DNA of 64,000 nt from Cryptosporangium phraense (GTDB lineage Bacteria > Actinomycetota > Actinomycetes > Mycobacteriales > Cryptosporangiaceae), in contig NZ_VIRS01000031.1 in NCBI RefSeq assembly GCF_006912135.1, forward strand, positions 26,033 to 90,032. The letters are read 5' to 3'. Position numbers and translations under genes: made by a program. How positions within the stretch are numbered: the stretch's first letter is position 1; each line of letters starts with the position of its first letter. This document shows, piece after piece, positions 7,611 to 17,670 of this stretch. Below the pieces are notes generated by a model. The model did not search any database and was not told where the DNA came from. It saw nothing but the letters and a program-made list of their open reading frames with translations.

Positions 7611-9899
7611 TCAGGCGTTGGGTCCGATCTCCTCCGCCGACACCGGGTTTCCGAGCGGCGTGTCGGCCGGCTTGGCCGGCTCGGCGGCCGGCTGGATCGA
7701 CTTCAGCAGCAACTGCGAGACGTCCATCACTTCGACCGCGTCGGACGCCGTTCCGGCGGCCTTCGCGCCGGTCACGCCGTCCGAAAGCATCGTCAGGCAG
7801 AACGGGCAACCGATCGCGACGACCTCCGCGCCGGTCGACAGCGCCTCCTCGGTCCTCTCGACGTTGATCCGCTTGCCGATGCGCTCTTCCATCCACATCC
7901 GCGCACCACCGGCGCCGCAGCAGAACGAGCGCTCCTTGAACCGCGGCATCTCGGTGAGGGTCGCGTTCGGCGACGCGTCGACGACGGCGCCCAGCACCTC
8001 GCGCGGCGCCGAGAACACCCGGTTGTGCCGCCCCAGGTAACACGGGTCGTGGTACGTGACGTTCTGCTCCAGCGGCGTCACCGGCGTGAGCTTTCCGTCG
8101 CGCACGAGCGTCGACAGCAACTCGGTGTGGTGAACGACCTCGTAATTCCCGCCGTCCTCGCCGATCTCCGGGTACTCGTTCTTCAGCGTGTTGAAGCAGT
8201 GGGCGCAGGTGGCCACGATCTTCCGTGCGCCCGGCTGCCGCTCCTCGAACGCCGCGTTCAGCACCTCGACGTTCTGCATCGCCTGCATCTGGAACACGAA
8301 CTCGTTGCCGATCCGCCGGGCCGGGTCACCGGTGCAGGTCTCGCCGTTGCCGAGCACGGCGAAGGAGACGGACGCCTCGTGCAGCAGCGTCGCGACCGCC
8401 TTGGTGACCTTCTTGGCCCGGTCTTCCAGCGCACCCGCGCAGCCGACCCAGAACAGGTACTCGACGTCCTCGGGCAGCGGCTCGCCCTGCTCGACCTTCC
8501 GGACGTCGAACCCGAGGTTCTTCATCCAGTCCTCGCGGTCGTTCGGGTTCGCGCCCCAGGGGTTGCCCTTGTTCTCGATGTTCCGGAGCATGACGCCGGC
8601 CTCGGACGGGAAGCTCGACTCGATCATCACCTGGTAGCGGCGCATGTCGACGATGTGGTCGACGTGCTCGATGTCGACCGGGCACTGCTCGACGCAGGCC
8701 CCGCAGGTGGTGCACGACCACAGCACGTCCGGGTCGATGACGCCGAGCGAGTCGAGGCCCCCGATCAGCGGACGCTCGGCCTCGGCCAGCGCCGCCGCGG
8801 GCACGCCGGCAAGCGCCTCCGCCGACCCCTTCTCCTCGCCCTCCATGGTCTTGCCACCGCCGGCGGCCAGGTAGGGAGCCTTCGCGTAGGCGTGGTCACG
8901 CAGCCCGGTGATCAGCAGCTTCGGCGAGAGCGGCTTGCCGGTGTTCCAGGCCGGGCACTGCGACTGGCACCGACCGCACTCGGTGCACGTCGTGAAGTCG
9001 AGCATGCCCTTCCAGCTGAAGTGCTCGACCTGGCTGACGCCGAAGACGTCCTTCTCCGGGTCGGCCTCCTCGAAGTCCAGCGGCTTGCCCTCGCTGGTCA
9101 TCGGCCGCAGCGCGCCGAGCGCGACCGCGCCGTCGGCGTGGCGCTTGAAGAAGATGTTGAAGAACGCGCTGAACCGGTGCCAGGCGACGCCCATCGTCGG
9201 GTTCAGGCCGAGGACGATCATCCAGGCGAACGAGACGACGACCTTGACCGCGGCGGTGAGCACGATCGCGGTCTCCAGCGCGCCGTGCGACGCGCCCTCG
9301 AAGAGGGCGCCGAGCGGGTAGCTGAACGCGAAATGAATGCTCCAGCTGGAAGCGTGCCCGGTCAGCGCCGCCTCGAAGCCGCGGATCAGCAGGATGCAGA
9401 TCGGCACCGCGATGATCACGAACTCGACGAAGTACGCCTGCCAGAAGTTCGAGCCGGCGAACCGCGACTTCCGCTCCGGCTTCCGCGGGTGGGCCCGCTG
9501 CCGGATGACGATCAGCGTGGCGATGCCGACGATCGTCGCGACCGAGAAGAACTCGGTGACCAGCTCGTAGGGCCACCAGTGCCCGATGATCGGCAACACG
9601 AACTCGGGCGAGAACAGCTGCCCGATCGCGTTGGCCAGCGTCGCGACCAGCAGGATGAAGCCGAACGCCACGAACCAGTGGGCCACGCCCACGGCCTGCC
9701 ACTTCACCATCTTGGTGTGGCCGACGAACTCGCGGAGCATCGTCTTCGTTCGTGCGCCCTTGTCGTTCGTCCGGCTGAAGTCCGGCGAACCGAGCTTGAT
9801 CGTCCGGACGATCGTGACGATCGCGCGGACGAACAGAACGAGACCGACGACGGCCACCCCGAGGGCGACAACCGCGGCAATTACCTGGACGGCGTCCAT
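7611..9899 (-). CDS. membrane-bound Fe-S oxidoreductase (HdrD/GlpC-like, Rv0338c type)
   Basis: A 762-residue fusion of a cytochrome-b/NarI-like membrane domain and a heterodisulfide-reductase-like Fe-S domain. About six membrane segments occupy residues 1-250. Two 4Fe-4S ferredoxin motifs follow: CTECGRCQSQCP near residue 302 and CTTCGACVEQCP near residue 394. The C-terminal third holds the paired CCG-type domains, seen as VGCAGALEDR, CAHCFNTLKNEYP, HDPCYLGRHN and FCCGAGGARMW. Such proteins are thought to pass electrons between a cytoplasmic donor and the quinone pool; the donor is unknown. It resembles M. tuberculosis Rv0338c. Start ATG has GGAGGATC upstream. Transcribed alone, ending in its own terminator. 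Confidence 0.93.
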   Translation of the reverse strand: MDAVQVIAAVVALGVAVVGLVLFVRAIVTIVRTIKLGSPDFSRTNDKGARTKTMLREFVGHTKMVKWQAVGVAHWFVAFGFILLVATLANAIGQLFSPEFVLPIIGHWWPYELVTEFFSVATIVGIATLIVIRQRAHPRKPERKSRFAGSNFWQAYFVEFVIIAVPICILLIRGFEAALTGHASSWSIHFAFSYPLGALFEGASHGALETAIVLTAAVKVVVSFAWMIVLGLNPTMGVAWHRFSAFFNIFFKRHADGAVALGALRPMTSEGKPLDFEEADPEKDVFGVSQVEHFSWKGMLDFTTCTECGRCQSQCPAWNTGKPLSPKLLITGLRDHAYAKAPYLAAGGGKTMEGEEKGSAEALAGVPAAALAEAERPLIGGLDSLGVIDPDVLWSCTTCGACVEQCPVDIEHVDHIVDMRRYQVMIESSFPSEAGVMLRNIENKGNPWGANPNDREDWMKNLGFDVRKVEQGEPLPEDVEYLFWVGCAGALEDRAKKVTKAVATLLHEASVSFAVLGNGETCTGDPARRIGNEFVFQMQAMQNVEVLNAAFEERQPGARKIVATCAHCFNTLKNEYPEIGEDGGNYEVVHHTELLSTLVRDGKLTPVTPLEQNVTYHDPCYLGRHNRVFSAPREVLGAVVDASPNATLTEMPRFKERSFCCGAGGARMWMEERIGKRINVERTEEALSTGAEVVAIGCPFCLTMLSDGVTGAKAAGTASDAVEVMDVSQLLLKSIQPAAEPAKPADTPLGNPVSAEEIGPNA

Positions 9900-10017
9900 C
9901 GCTGACGATCCTCCTGCGGGATCAGCGCGCTCTCCATCGAACGCACAACGGGCGTTCTGGCACCCTACGCCGAGCAGTACCCGTCAGTAACGTGACACCG
10001 CTCTCGTTGTGCCCTAA

Positions 10018-10314
10018 CTAACCCACGTCCCGCAGGCCGGGCGGGAGCGCGCCGCGCCGCTTGCGCCAGTACTTCGCCGCGTTCCGGGCCGCCAGCAGCT
10101 GGGCCAGGCCGATCACCGCGCCGGAGAGCAGCGCGAACCCGATCGCCTCTTTCCAGGCCACGTCCGGGTCTTCCGGGTTGTTCGGCGGCGGGTTGCCGGT
10201 GGCCGCGCGCCAGGTGCCGTCGAGCGCCTTCTTGGCCACGAAAGCGGCGGCGGCGACCGCGCCTCCACCGACGACCTTCCAGACCAGCTTGTCGCTGATC
10301 GTGTCCTGCGCCAC
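10018..10314 (-). CDS. DUF4235 small membrane protein
   Basis: A 98-residue protein with two hydrophobic segments (VVGGGAVAAAAFVAKKAL near residue 14 and AIGFALLSGAVIGLAQLLAA near residue 57) separated by a Pro/Asn-rich turn (NPPPNNPEDPD), followed by a basic tail. This layout and the KLVWKVVG opening fit DUF4235, found across actinobacteria with unknown role. Start ATG is preceded by GAGGAGGAA. It follows the kinase gene by 63 nt on the same strand and may be cotranscribed with it. Confidence 0.8.
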   Translation of the reverse strand: MAQDTISDKLVWKVVGGGAVAAAAFVAKKALDGTWRAATGNPPPNNPEDPDVAWKEAIGFALLSGAVIGLAQLLAARNAAKYWRKRRGALPPGLRDVG

Positions 10315-10377
10315 GGGTTCCTCCTCGAGACGATTGCTGGGTCACTGCCCGCTCGAACCGCACCCTACGCAGGTCTC

Positions 10378-12282
10378 TCATTTCGGAGTCAGCGAGCCCG
10401 CGATCTGCTCGAAGCCGGCTAAGAAGTCGTCGTAGCTGGCCTGCGGCGAGCGCAGCGAGATCTCGTAGAACTTGTCGCCGTCGTTGAAGCGGAAGATCCG
10501 GACCCGGTTCGGCTGGTCGATCACCGCGCCCCGGTGCGTGAACTCCAGCACCGCGCCCTGGTGGTCGCCGTAGCTCGCCTCCTGGAGCGCGACCCGCTGG
10601 TAGTCGGGGAACGCGCCCTTCTCGCGGGCGAACGTCTCCTCGCCCTGCAGCTGCTCCAGCGGCGTCCGGCCCTTGGCGTCGCCGACGATCACCAGGACGT
10701 ATGGACTGCGCCGCAGGTCGGTGTTGTCGTCGGTGTGCTGGTCGGCGGCCAGCTGGTCGAAGTAGCAGCCGCTGTGCTCCTGCTTCTCGATCTCCCCCGG
10801 GTCGGTCAGGCAGTACTGGTTCCAGGTGGTGGGGTAGGTCAGCGAGTAGAGGTTCCCGTCGAACTTCTTCCCGGTGGGCTTCCCCGTGGGCGCGGTGCTG
10901 CTGGGCTCACCCGAGGTGGGTGGCGCGGTCGCGGTCGGGCTCTCGGTCGGGGTGCTGCCGCCGGACAGGTCCAGCCAGCCGTTCTTCCGCGCGACCACGC
11001 CGGCTCCGCCGGCCAACAACACGACCACGAGGGCCGCGAGCAGCCAGAGGCCGACCCGACTGCCTCCTGATTTCGACGGTGCTGGGCCCGGTCCGGACGG
11101 CGGCGCGGACGCCGGACGAGTCGCGCCGCCGGACACTTGCCGAGCCGTGAGGTCGACGCCCGGCGAGCCGGCGAGCGGCCGCGGACCGGACAGGTCGGGC
11201 ACCCGCGGCGCCTGGTTCCAGTCGGGGCGGCTCCGGCTCCACTCGCCGCCCGGCGACCCGGCGTCCAACCGGTACTCGGCCGGCGTCCCACTGATCGGAG
11301 CGGTGCCTGAGACCGGCGCGCTTCCGGAGACCGGCGCGGTCGGCCCGCCGTTCACCACCGCGGAGCCGGAGGCGGGACCGCCTGGGTCGCTGGGCATCCA
11401 GAAGTCACCGGTCACCGGGGGCGTACCCCAGGACGTCGCGGACAGGTTCTCCACCGGCCGGCCGTCGGCGACGCGCCGCAGCCCGGCGCGGGTGCGGACC
11501 GCGTCCCAGCGCTGACCGGGGTCCTTGTCGAGCAGGCCGGCGATGACCGGCCCCAGGTTCCCGGCCCGGTGGGCCGGCGGCACCGGCTCCAGCGTGATCG
11601 CGGTGATCACTGCGAAGTGCTCGTCGCGCGCGAACGGGGACTTGCCCTCGACCGCGGCGAACAGCGTGCAGCCGAGCGCCCAGAGGTCGGCCGGCGGCCC
11701 GACCGTGCCGCCGGTGAGCCGCTCGGGCGAGAGGTAGGCGGGCGACCCGACCAGGTGCCCGGTGCGGGTCAGCGAGGCGTCGCCGGAGACCGAGGCGACG
11801 CCGAAGTCGGTGAGTACCGCCCGTTCCTCGTGGTCCACCAGCACGTTGGCCGGCTTCACGTCGCGGTGCAGTACGCCGGCCCGGTGCGCGTGATCGAGCG
11901 CGTCCAGGACCTGGAGACCGAGGACCGCGGCGCGCTCGGGAGACATCGGGCCGTCCTGCCGGAGGATCTCGGCCAGGTTCCGCGCCGCGATGAACTCCAT
12001 GACGATCCAGACCCGGTCGGGCTCGGGCAGCACGTCGTACACGCCGACGACGCCGGCGTGGCGCAACCGGGCCGCGGCCCGGGCTTCCCGCAGGTAGCGC
12101 TCGCGCAGACGCTCGGCCTCGTCGTCCGGGAGCCCGTGCGGGATCGGCACCTCCTTGACCGCGACGTCGCGGTGGAGGAGGTCGTCGGTCGCGCGCCAGA
12201 CCGTGCCCATACCCCCGGAGCCCAGGTGCGGGCCCAGGCGGTAGCGCCCGCCGACGAGTTGACCGTTTGCCCCGTCCGTCAC
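10378..12282 (-). CDS. transmembrane serine/threonine protein kinase
   Basis: A 634-residue receptor-like eukaryotic-type kinase. The catalytic domain has the glycine loop LGSGGMGTV (residues 20-28), lysine 43 in VAVKEV, HRDVKPANVL with the catalytic Asp near 141, DFG at 159-161 and SPAYLSPE in the activation segment, so it should be active. A Pro/Ser/Gly-rich linker leads to one membrane helix near residues 408-429 and an extracellular domain of about 160 residues with two cysteines (YCL, GCYF). No PASTA repeats are present. I chose the GTG at 12282 because the kinase fold starts right after it; the longer frame runs upstream into the dnaK promoter region. Faces the dnaK operon. Confidence 0.9.
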   Translation of the reverse strand: MTDGANGQLVGGRYRLGPHLGSGGMGTVWRATDDLLHRDVAVKEVPIPHGLPDDEAERLRERYLREARAAARLRHAGVVGVYDVLPEPDRVWIVMEFIAARNLAEILRQDGPMSPERAAVLGLQVLDALDHAHRAGVLHRDVKPANVLVDHEERAVLTDFGVASVSGDASLTRTGHLVGSPAYLSPERLTGGTVGPPADLWALGCTLFAAVEGKSPFARDEHFAVITAITLEPVPPAHRAGNLGPVIAGLLDKDPGQRWDAVRTRAGLRRVADGRPVENLSATSWGTPPVTGDFWMPSDPGGPASGSAVVNGGPTAPVSGSAPVSGTAPISGTPAEYRLDAGSPGGEWSRSRPDWNQAPRVPDLSGPRPLAGSPGVDLTARQVSGGATRPASAPPSGPGPAPSKSGGSRVGLWLLAALVVVLLAGGAGVVARKNGWLDLSGGSTPTESPTATAPPTSGEPSSTAPTGKPTGKKFDGNLYSLTYPTTWNQYCLTDPGEIEKQEHSGCYFDQLAADQHTDDNTDLRRSPYVLVIVGDAKGRTPLEQLQGEETFAREKGAFPDYQRVALQEASYGDHQGAVLEFTHRGAVIDQPNRVRIFRFNDGDKFYEISLRSPQASYDDFLAGFEQIAGSLTPK

Positions 12283-12453
12283 GGTGACGAGGCTATTGGG
12301 TCGTGCCGCAGTCGTGTCACCCACAAGACAGGGAGGTGACAGAGCTGTCGTTTGGGTAACCCGAGATCGGCACTGTTGTATGGGGGAGTCCGATTTTTGG
12401 CCCCCAAGGTGAGGAACAAGCGTGGGGGAGCTATCGTTGGGCTGATCAGAAAA

Positions 12454-12474
12454 CTTGCGCGAGGTTGACTCAAG
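12454..12474 (+). promoter_or_regulatory. HAIR element, HspR operator of the dnaK operon
   Basis: CTTGCGC-N7-ACTCAAG matches the HAIR consensus CTTGAGT-N7-ACTCAAG in spacing, with a perfect right arm and a left arm deviating in its last three bases. It lies 94 nt upstream of dnaK. HspR, encoded at the end of the same operon, is known in Streptomyces and mycobacteria to bind such sites with DnaK as co-repressor. The divergent kinase gene starts 172 nt away. Confidence 0.85.
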
Positions 12475-12568
12475 TTCGGTGAGCCCGAACGACGAGCAGT
12501 ACAACAACCCTCGAACGAGACAACTCTGCGGAGTCGAAACCTCCGCAACCCCCTAGGAGGAGGGATCC

Positions 12569-14458
12569 ATGGCACGAGCGGTCGGCATCGACCTCGGTAC
12601 CACCAACTCGGTCGTCAGCGTCCTCGAGGGTGGCGAGCCGACGGTCATCGCCAACGCCGAGGGCAAGCGGACCACTCCGTCGATCGTCGCTTTCGCTAAG
12701 AACGGTGAAGTTCTCGTCGGTGAGGTAGCCAAGCGGCAGGCCGTCACCAACGTCGAGCGCACGATCCGGTCGGTCAAGCGGCACATCGGCACGGACTGGA
12801 CCGTCGACATCGACGGAAAGAAGTACACCCCGCAGGAGATCAGCGCCCGCGTGCTGCAGAAGCTCAAGCGGGACGCGGAGTCGTACCTGGGTGAGCCGGT
12901 CACCGACGCGGTGATCACGGTCCCGGCGTACTTCTCCGACCACCAGCGTCAGGCCACCAAGGAGGCCGGCACGATCGCCGGTCTGAACGTGCTGCGGATC
13001 GTGAACGAGCCGACCGCGGCGGCGCTGGCCTACGGCCTCGACAAGGGCGAGACCGAGCAGACCATCCTGGTCTTCGACCTCGGTGGCGGTACGTTCGACG
13101 TCTCGCTGCTGGAGATCGGTGACGGCGTCGTCGAGGTGAAGGCCACCTCCGGTGACACCAACCTCGGTGGTGACGACTGGGACCAGCGCCTGGTCGACTA
13201 CCTGGTCAAGCAGTTCTCGCAGGCCAACGGCATCGACCTGTCCAGCGACAAGATCGCGATGCAGCGCATTCGTGAGGCGGCCGAGGTCGCCAAGATCGAG
13301 CTCTCCGGGCAGCAGTCGACGAACGTGAACCTGCCGTACATCACCGGTGGCCCCAACGGTGCGCTGCACCTGGACGTCAACGTGTCGCGCGCGGAGTTCC
13401 AGCGGATGACCGCTGACCTGCTCGACCGCTGCAAGGGCCCGTTCCACCAGGCCATCAAGGACGCCCAGATCCGGGTCGCCGACATCGACCACGTGGTCCT
13501 CGTCGGTGGTTCCACCCGTATGCCGGCCGTCACCGACCTGGTCAAGGAGCTGACCGGCGGCAAGGAGCCGAACAAGGGCGTCAACCCGGACGAGGTCGTC
13601 GCCGTCGGTGCCGCGCTGCAGGCCGGTGTCCTCAAGGGTGAGGTCAAGGACGTCCTGCTTCTCGACGTGACCCCGCTGTCGCTGGGCATCGAGACCAAGG
13701 GCGGCATCATGACCCGCCTGATCGAGCGGAACACGACGATCCCGACCAAGCGTTCGGAGATCTTCACGACCGCCGACGACAACCAGCCCTCGGTGCAGAT
13801 CCAGGTCTACCAGGGCGAGCGCGAGATGGCCGCGTACAACAAGAAGCTCGGAATGTTCGAGCTGACCGGCATCCCGCCGGCGCCGCGCGGCGTCCCGCAG
13901 ATCGAGGTCACGTTCGACATCGACGCGAACGGCATCGTCAACGTGTCCGCCAAGGACCTCGCGACGTCCCGTGAGCAGAAGATGGTCATCTCCGGTGGCT
14001 CGGCCCTGAACAAGGACGAGATCGACCGGATGATGCGCGACGCCGAGGCCCACGCGGAGGAAGACAAGCAGCGCCGCGAGCAGGCCGAGGTGCGCAACGT
14101 CGCCGAGTCCCTGCAGTACCAGACCGAGAAGTTCCTGGCCGAGAACGGCGACAAGATCCCGGCCGACAAGAAGACCGAGCTGTCCGACGCTCTGAGCGAG
14201 CTGCGGTCGGCCCTGGGTGGCAGCGACCTCGAGGCGATCAAGACCGCCCAGGAGAAGGTCGCGAAGATCTCCCAGGAGGTCGGCACCGCGATGTACGCCA
14301 ACTCGCAGGCCGCGACCGGGGCCGGCGAAGCGGGCGAGGGCCCGGAGGCGCCCGGTGGCGCCACTCCGCCGCCGTCGGCTGCGGCGGCCGGTGGCAATGA
14401 CGACGTCGTCGACGCCGAGATCGTCGACGACGAGGGCCGCGGGGGCGCTCAGAAGTGA
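12569..14458 (+). CDS. dnaK: chaperone DnaK (Hsp70)
   Basis: A 629-residue Hsp70. The ATPase domain begins [15 protein letters not shown] (phosphate loop 1), contains [17 protein letters not shown], the phosphate-2 loop [14 protein letters not shown] and the adenosine-binding [12 protein letters not shown]; the substrate-binding domain follows the linker [19 protein letters not shown]. The tail is Gly/Ala-rich and ends in acidic residues ([11 protein letters not shown]). It folds client proteins in the cytoplasm together with GrpE and DnaJ and probably acts as HspR co-repressor. A strong AGGAGGAGG precedes the ATG. First gene of dnaK-grpE-dnaJ-hspR, under a HAIR element. Confidence 0.99.
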   Translation: MARAVGIDLGTTNSVVSVLEGGEPTVIANAEGKRTTPSIVAFAKNGEVLVGEVAKRQAVTNVERTIRSVKRHIGTDWTVDIDGKKYTPQEISARVLQKLKRDAESYLGEPVTDAVITVPAYFSDHQRQATKEAGTIAGLNVLRIVNEPTAAALAYGLDKGETEQTILVFDLGGGTFDVSLLEIGDGVVEVKATSGDTNLGGDDWDQRLVDYLVKQFSQANGIDLSSDKIAMQRIREAAEVAKIELSGQQSTNVNLPYITGGPNGALHLDVNVSRAEFQRMTADLLDRCKGPFHQAIKDAQIRVADIDHVVLVGGSTRMPAVTDLVKELTGGKEPNKGVNPDEVVAVGAALQAGVLKGEVKDVLLLDVTPLSLGIETKGGIMTRLIERNTTIPTKRSEIFTTADDNQPSVQIQVYQGEREMAAYNKKLGMFELTGIPPAPRGVPQIEVTFDIDANGIVNVSAKDLATSREQKMVISGGSALNKDEIDRMMRDAEAHAEEDKQRREQAEVRNVAESLQYQTEKFLAENGDKIPADKKTELSDALSELRSALGGSDLEAIKTAQEKVAKISQEVGTAMYANSQAATGAGEAGEGPEAPGGATPPPSAAAAGGNDDVVDAEIVDDEGRGGAQK

Positions 14459-15228
14459 GTGCCACCAACGACGGGCACTCCGAGGAGCAGCCGAAGGTCG
14501 TAATTCGCGACCGGCGCCGCATCGATCCGGAGACCGGGGCACCGCGTGAGGTTGCGGTGGCCAGCGTCGGTGGCGACGCGGCGGGGGCTTCGGCCCCCGC
14601 CGGCGCGGCCGACGCTCCGTCGGACGGCGGCAGCTTGGTCGACACCCCGGCCGATCACGCGGCCGGGGCGCACGACGGCGTGGGGGAAGGAGGCGGTATG
14701 GGCGCGACCGAGGTCTCGGAGCAGACTTCTGGCGGTGAGGCGGTTGCCAAGCTGACGACCGAGTTGGCCGAGCGCACCGCCGACCTGAAGCGTGTGACGG
14801 CGGAGTACGCGAACTACCGGCGTCGGGTCGACCGCGACCGGCAGGTCGGGGCCGAGCAGGCCCGCGGCGAGGTGCTGACCGCACTGCTGCCGGTACTCGA
14901 CGACCTCGACCGGGCTCGCGCGCACGGCGACCTGACCGGCCCGTTCGGTGCGGTCGCCGAGCAGTTGACGGCGATCCTCACCAAGCTGGGCCTGAACGCT
15001 TTCGGGGAGAAGGGCGACCCGTTCGACCCGACGTTCCACGAGGCGGTCGCGCACACCACGAGTCCGGACGTCACCGAGACGGCCTGCATCGAGGTGCTGC
15101 GCAAGGGCTACACGCTGGGTGACCGGTTGCTTCGCGCGGCGATGGTGGCGGTGGCGGATCCGGCCGGTGGCTCCGGGTCGGAGCAAAATAGTGGCGTCGA
15201 GACGTCCGGTGAGTCGTCCGCCGAGTGA
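14455..15228 (+). CDS. grpE: nucleotide exchange factor GrpE
   Basis: A 257-residue GrpE, longer than the 190-200 residues typical of many bacteria because of an Ala/Gly/Asp-rich N-terminal extension of about 95 residues, a common feature in actinobacteria. The coiled-coil ([26 protein letters not shown]) is followed by the beta-domain with [14 protein letters not shown] and the family C-terminal motif [21 protein letters not shown]. It releases ADP from DnaK. The GTG start overlaps the dnaK stop by four bases (GTGA), implying translational coupling. Confidence 0.98.
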   Translation: MSATNDGHSEEQPKVVIRDRRRIDPETGAPREVAVASVGGDAAGASAPAGAADAPSDGGSLVDTPADHAAGAHDGVGEGGGMGATEVSEQTSGGEAVAKLTTELAERTADLKRVTAEYANYRRRVDRDRQVGAEQARGEVLTALLPVLDDLDRARAHGDLTGPFGAVAEQLTAILTKLGLNAFGEKGDPFDPTFHEAVAHTTSPDVTETACIEVLRKGYTLGDRLLRAAMVAVADPAGGSGSEQNSGVETSGESSAE

Positions 15229-15246
15229 CGAAGGGAGGCGCGCCCG

Positions 15247-16440
15247 GTGAGTACCAAAGACTGGATCGAAAAGGACTACTACGCAGTCCTGGGCGTGTCC
15301 AAGGACGCCTCCCCGGAGGTCATCAAGCGGTCGTATCGCAAGCTCGCGCGGGATCTGCACCCGGACAAGAACCCGGGTAACAGCGAAGCCGAGGCACGGT
15401 TCAAGGAGGTGTCCGAGGCGTACGGCGTCCTCTCGGACGAGCGCAAACGTCGTGAGTACGACGAGGCGCGGACGCTGTTCGGCTCGGGCGCCTTCCGGCG
15501 TCAGGCGGGTGCCGGCGGGTTCGGTGGTACCGGGCCCGGCGGCATGCCGTTCGATTTCACCGACCTGTTCAACGCGCAGAATGCCGGGGGCCCACAGGCT
15601 CCCGGCGGTGCTCATCGGGCCCGCAGCGGGGGCCTCGGTGATCTGTTCGGGGCGATGTTCGGCGGTGGACGGCAACCGGGCGCGTCCAATCGCGGCGGCG
15701 ACATCGAGACCGAGGCGACGCTCGACTTCGCCGAGGCCGCTCGGGGCGTCACCGTGCCGCTGCGGTTGCACGCGCCGGGAGTCTGCGAGACCTGTCAGGG
15801 CAGCGGGGCAAAGCCCGGCACGAAGCCGCGCACCTGTCCGCTGTGTCTGGGTACCGGCCTGGTCAGCCGCAACCAGGGCGCGTTCTCGTTCTCCGAGCCG
15901 TGCCGTGAGTGCCAGGGTGCCGGTTCGGTGGTCGACGAGAAGTGCGTCGACTGCAAGGGCACCGGAGGCGTCACCAAGACCCGGACGATGCACGTGCGGA
16001 TCCCGGCCGGGGTCAGCGACGGGCAGCGCATCCGGCTCAAGGGCAAGGGCCAGCCCGGCCAGCGCGGTGGGCCGCCCGGTGACCTGTACGTCGTCGTCCA
16101 CGTACGGGGACACAACCTGTTCGGGCGCAGTGGCCTCAACCTGACGCTGACCGTGCCGGTCACGTTCCCCGAGGCGGTCACCGGAACCGAGATCCGGGTG
16201 CCGACCCTCGACGGGTCGGTCACGCTGCGGGTCGCGCCGGGGACGCCGAGCGGGCGCGTGCTGCGGGTCCGCGGAAAGGGCGTCCGGAAGGGCGATGCCC
16301 CTCCGGGCGACCTGTTGGTCACCATTGAGGTCGAAGTGCCCAGCAACCTCAACGAGGCCGCACGGAAGGCGCTAGCCGACTACGCGGCCGCGACGCCGGG
16401 TAATCCCCGGGCCCACCTGGAACGGGAGGGAGCGCGATGA
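15247..16440 (+). CDS. dnaJ: co-chaperone DnaJ (Hsp40)
   Basis: A 397-residue class I DnaJ. The J domain (residues 1-75) has the invariant HPD in DLHPDKNPG; a Gly/Phe-rich segment follows ([19 protein letters not shown]); the zinc-binding region carries four repeats [24 protein letters not shown] and CVDCKGTG; the C-terminal substrate domain ends near the stop. It stimulates DnaK ATPase and delivers substrates. The opening [16 protein letters not shown] is typical of actinobacterial DnaJ1 encoded in the dnaK operon. The GTG start lies 18 nt after grpE, preceded by AAGGGAGG. Confidence 0.98.
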   Translation: MSTKDWIEKDYYAVLGVSKDASPEVIKRSYRKLARDLHPDKNPGNSEAEARFKEVSEAYGVLSDERKRREYDEARTLFGSGAFRRQAGAGGFGGTGPGGMPFDFTDLFNAQNAGGPQAPGGAHRARSGGLGDLFGAMFGGGRQPGASNRGGDIETEATLDFAEAARGVTVPLRLHAPGVCETCQGSGAKPGTKPRTCPLCLGTGLVSRNQGAFSFSEPCRECQGAGSVVDEKCVDCKGTGGVTKTRTMHVRIPAGVSDGQRIRLKGKGQPGQRGGPPGDLYVVVHVRGHNLFGRSGLNLTLTVPVTFPEAVTGTEIRVPTLDGSVTLRVAPGTPSGRVLRVRGKGVRKGDAPPGDLLVTIEVEVPSNLNEAARKALADYAAATPGNPRAHLEREGAR

Positions 16441-16874
16441 GCCAGCCCAGCCGCAACGGGGATCTCGAGATCGAGATCGACGTGGCGTTCGAGGGCCCGG
16501 TCTTCGTGATCTCGATCGCCGCCCAGTTGTCCGGGATGCACCCGCAGACGCTTCGCCAGTACGACCGGCTCGGGCTGGTACAGCCCGGCCGGTCGGCCGG
16601 CGGGGGTCGCAGGTACAGCGCCAGGGATGTGGTCCTCCTGCGCGAGATCGCCCGGTTGTCGCAGGAAGAGGGCGTCAATCTGGCCGGCATCAAGCGGATC
16701 ATTGCGCTGACCAAACAGGTGCGTGATCTGGAAGAGCGCACCGAACAGTTGGTCGCCGAGTTGCGGGCGGCGAGGCAGGAGTCGGCGGAGATGCGCGCTT
16801 CGATGCCGTATCGGGGTGAGCTGGTACCGCTGGATCAGTCGGTGCTGCCGGTTTGGCGCCCGAAGGGCCGTTGA
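16437..16874 (+). CDS. hspR: heat shock repressor HspR (MerR family)
   Basis: A 145-residue MerR-type regulator. The winged-helix motif is [31 protein letters not shown] followed by the wing ([34 protein letters not shown]); a short coiled coil ([21 protein letters not shown]) ends the dimerisation part. HspR binds HAIR elements and represses dnaK and clpB promoters at normal temperature. The start overlaps the dnaJ stop (ATGA). Two HAIR-like sites occur in this window, upstream of its own operon and of clpB, which supports the assignment. Confidence 0.97.
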   Translation: MSQPSRNGDLEIEIDVAFEGPVFVISIAAQLSGMHPQTLRQYDRLGLVQPGRSAGGGRRYSARDVVLLREIARLSQEEGVNLAGIKRIIALTKQVRDLEERTEQLVAELRAARQESAEMRASMPYRGELVPLDQSVLPVWRPKGR

Positions 16875-17376
16875 TCTGACCGGCCGGGACCAGCGGCGCG
16901 CCTGACCGGATCTTCCGCTCGAGCAGCCCTCCGGCGGTCTTCGCAGTGTTCGGCCTAGGGATTCACTTGCATGAGCGGCCCAGATCAAGCAGCTTCCCGG
17001 TGCGCTGTCGCCGGTCGACGCAGACTGGGGCCGCTGGTGGGTGAGGACAGCGGCTACTACGACACCTGACTGGTTGCGACCGACGACCGAGTAGTGGGCT
17101 GCTTAGTGGTCAACTGATCGGCGTGCGAATCACCGTTGATGCGGAGGCGATAGGACGCCGTCGGCGTGACGCGCCCGGAGCATGCGGCCTCTGGCCGGTC
17201 ACCGTCCGCGCTGCAGCGGCGTCGCATACGACGCGCGCGTGCCGGCCGCCGTCGGCGTGCCGAGCAGACCGACGTCGGGGTTGCCAGTCTCCGGAGGACA
17301 GCTGTACGACGCCGGAGCAGTGGCGAACCCGACGGCGGCCCTCTCCCGGTGGGTGGAACGACGGCAGACGGGATGC
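16875..17376. other. gene-poor region downstream of hspR
   Basis: No intact gene. It contains the decayed DUF2283-like fragment near 17.1 kb. A plus-strand frame starting there loses all family similarity after nine residues and becomes Arg/Pro/Ser-rich. No clear terminator for the dnaK operon was found. Confidence 0.55.
17094..17152 (+). pseudogene. 5' fragment of a second DUF2283-like gene
   Basis: The plus strand from about 17101 resembles the start of the minus-strand DUF2283 gene near 3.83 kb. Both contain GTGGTCAACTGAT, and the inferred peptides share GQLIGVR followed by [VI]TVD and EA, with most differences at third codon positions. Similarity stops after about 55 bp; the later DUF2283 strands are absent. 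Interpreted as a truncated paralogue or mobile-element scar. Confidence 0.55.
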
Positions 17377-17670
17377 CTAGGGCTGAAGATCGGTCGAGGG
17401 GTCGGGCCTCACGAGGGCGGCGAAGTCGTCGATGCGGTCGGCGGTGTCCCAGGCGTGGCACAGGCGCTCGATGATCGCAAACTCGTCGGGGGAGATCGAG
17501 AGGTTCCAGCCGAGGAGGCCGCCGGCCAGGTGGTCGATCGCGGTGTCAGGCTCGTCGACTCTCGCCAGGTCCTTGACGGAGTCCAAGAAGCTGTACGTGC
17601 CTTCGCGGCGGGTGATCGAGTCGACCACGTGCGCGAGTGCCTGGACGTCGGCCGGTTCAAATCTGGGCAT
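17377..17670 (-). CDS. hypothetical protein, 97 residues
   Basis: Not recognised. The product, opening MPRFEPADVQALAHVVDSI, is soluble, acidic and probably mostly helical, with a Trp/Asp-rich second half (LLGWNLSISPDEFAIIERL, WDTADRIDDFAAL). The composition looks protein-like, with no low-complexity bias. I prefer the ATG at 17670, close behind GGCGGAG; an upstream ATG at 17730 would add 20 His/Thr-rich residues. It stands alone between gene-poor stretches. Confidence 0.6.
   Translation of the reverse strand: MPRFEPADVQALAHVVDSITRREGTYSFLDSVKDLARVDEPDTAIDHLAGGLLGWNLSISPDEFAIIERLCHAWDTADRIDDFAALVRPDPSTDLQP

Noticed and set aside
12466..12494. -35/-10 promoter for dnaK using TTGACT at 12466
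   Set aside because: TTGACT is a fair -35 but no acceptable -10 hexamer lies at 16-19 bp, so the transcription start cannot be placed.
12470..14884. Minus-strand 804-codon frame opposite dnaK
   Set aside because: Antisense to dnaK and grpE, with biased Arg/Leu/Asp composition and no domain.
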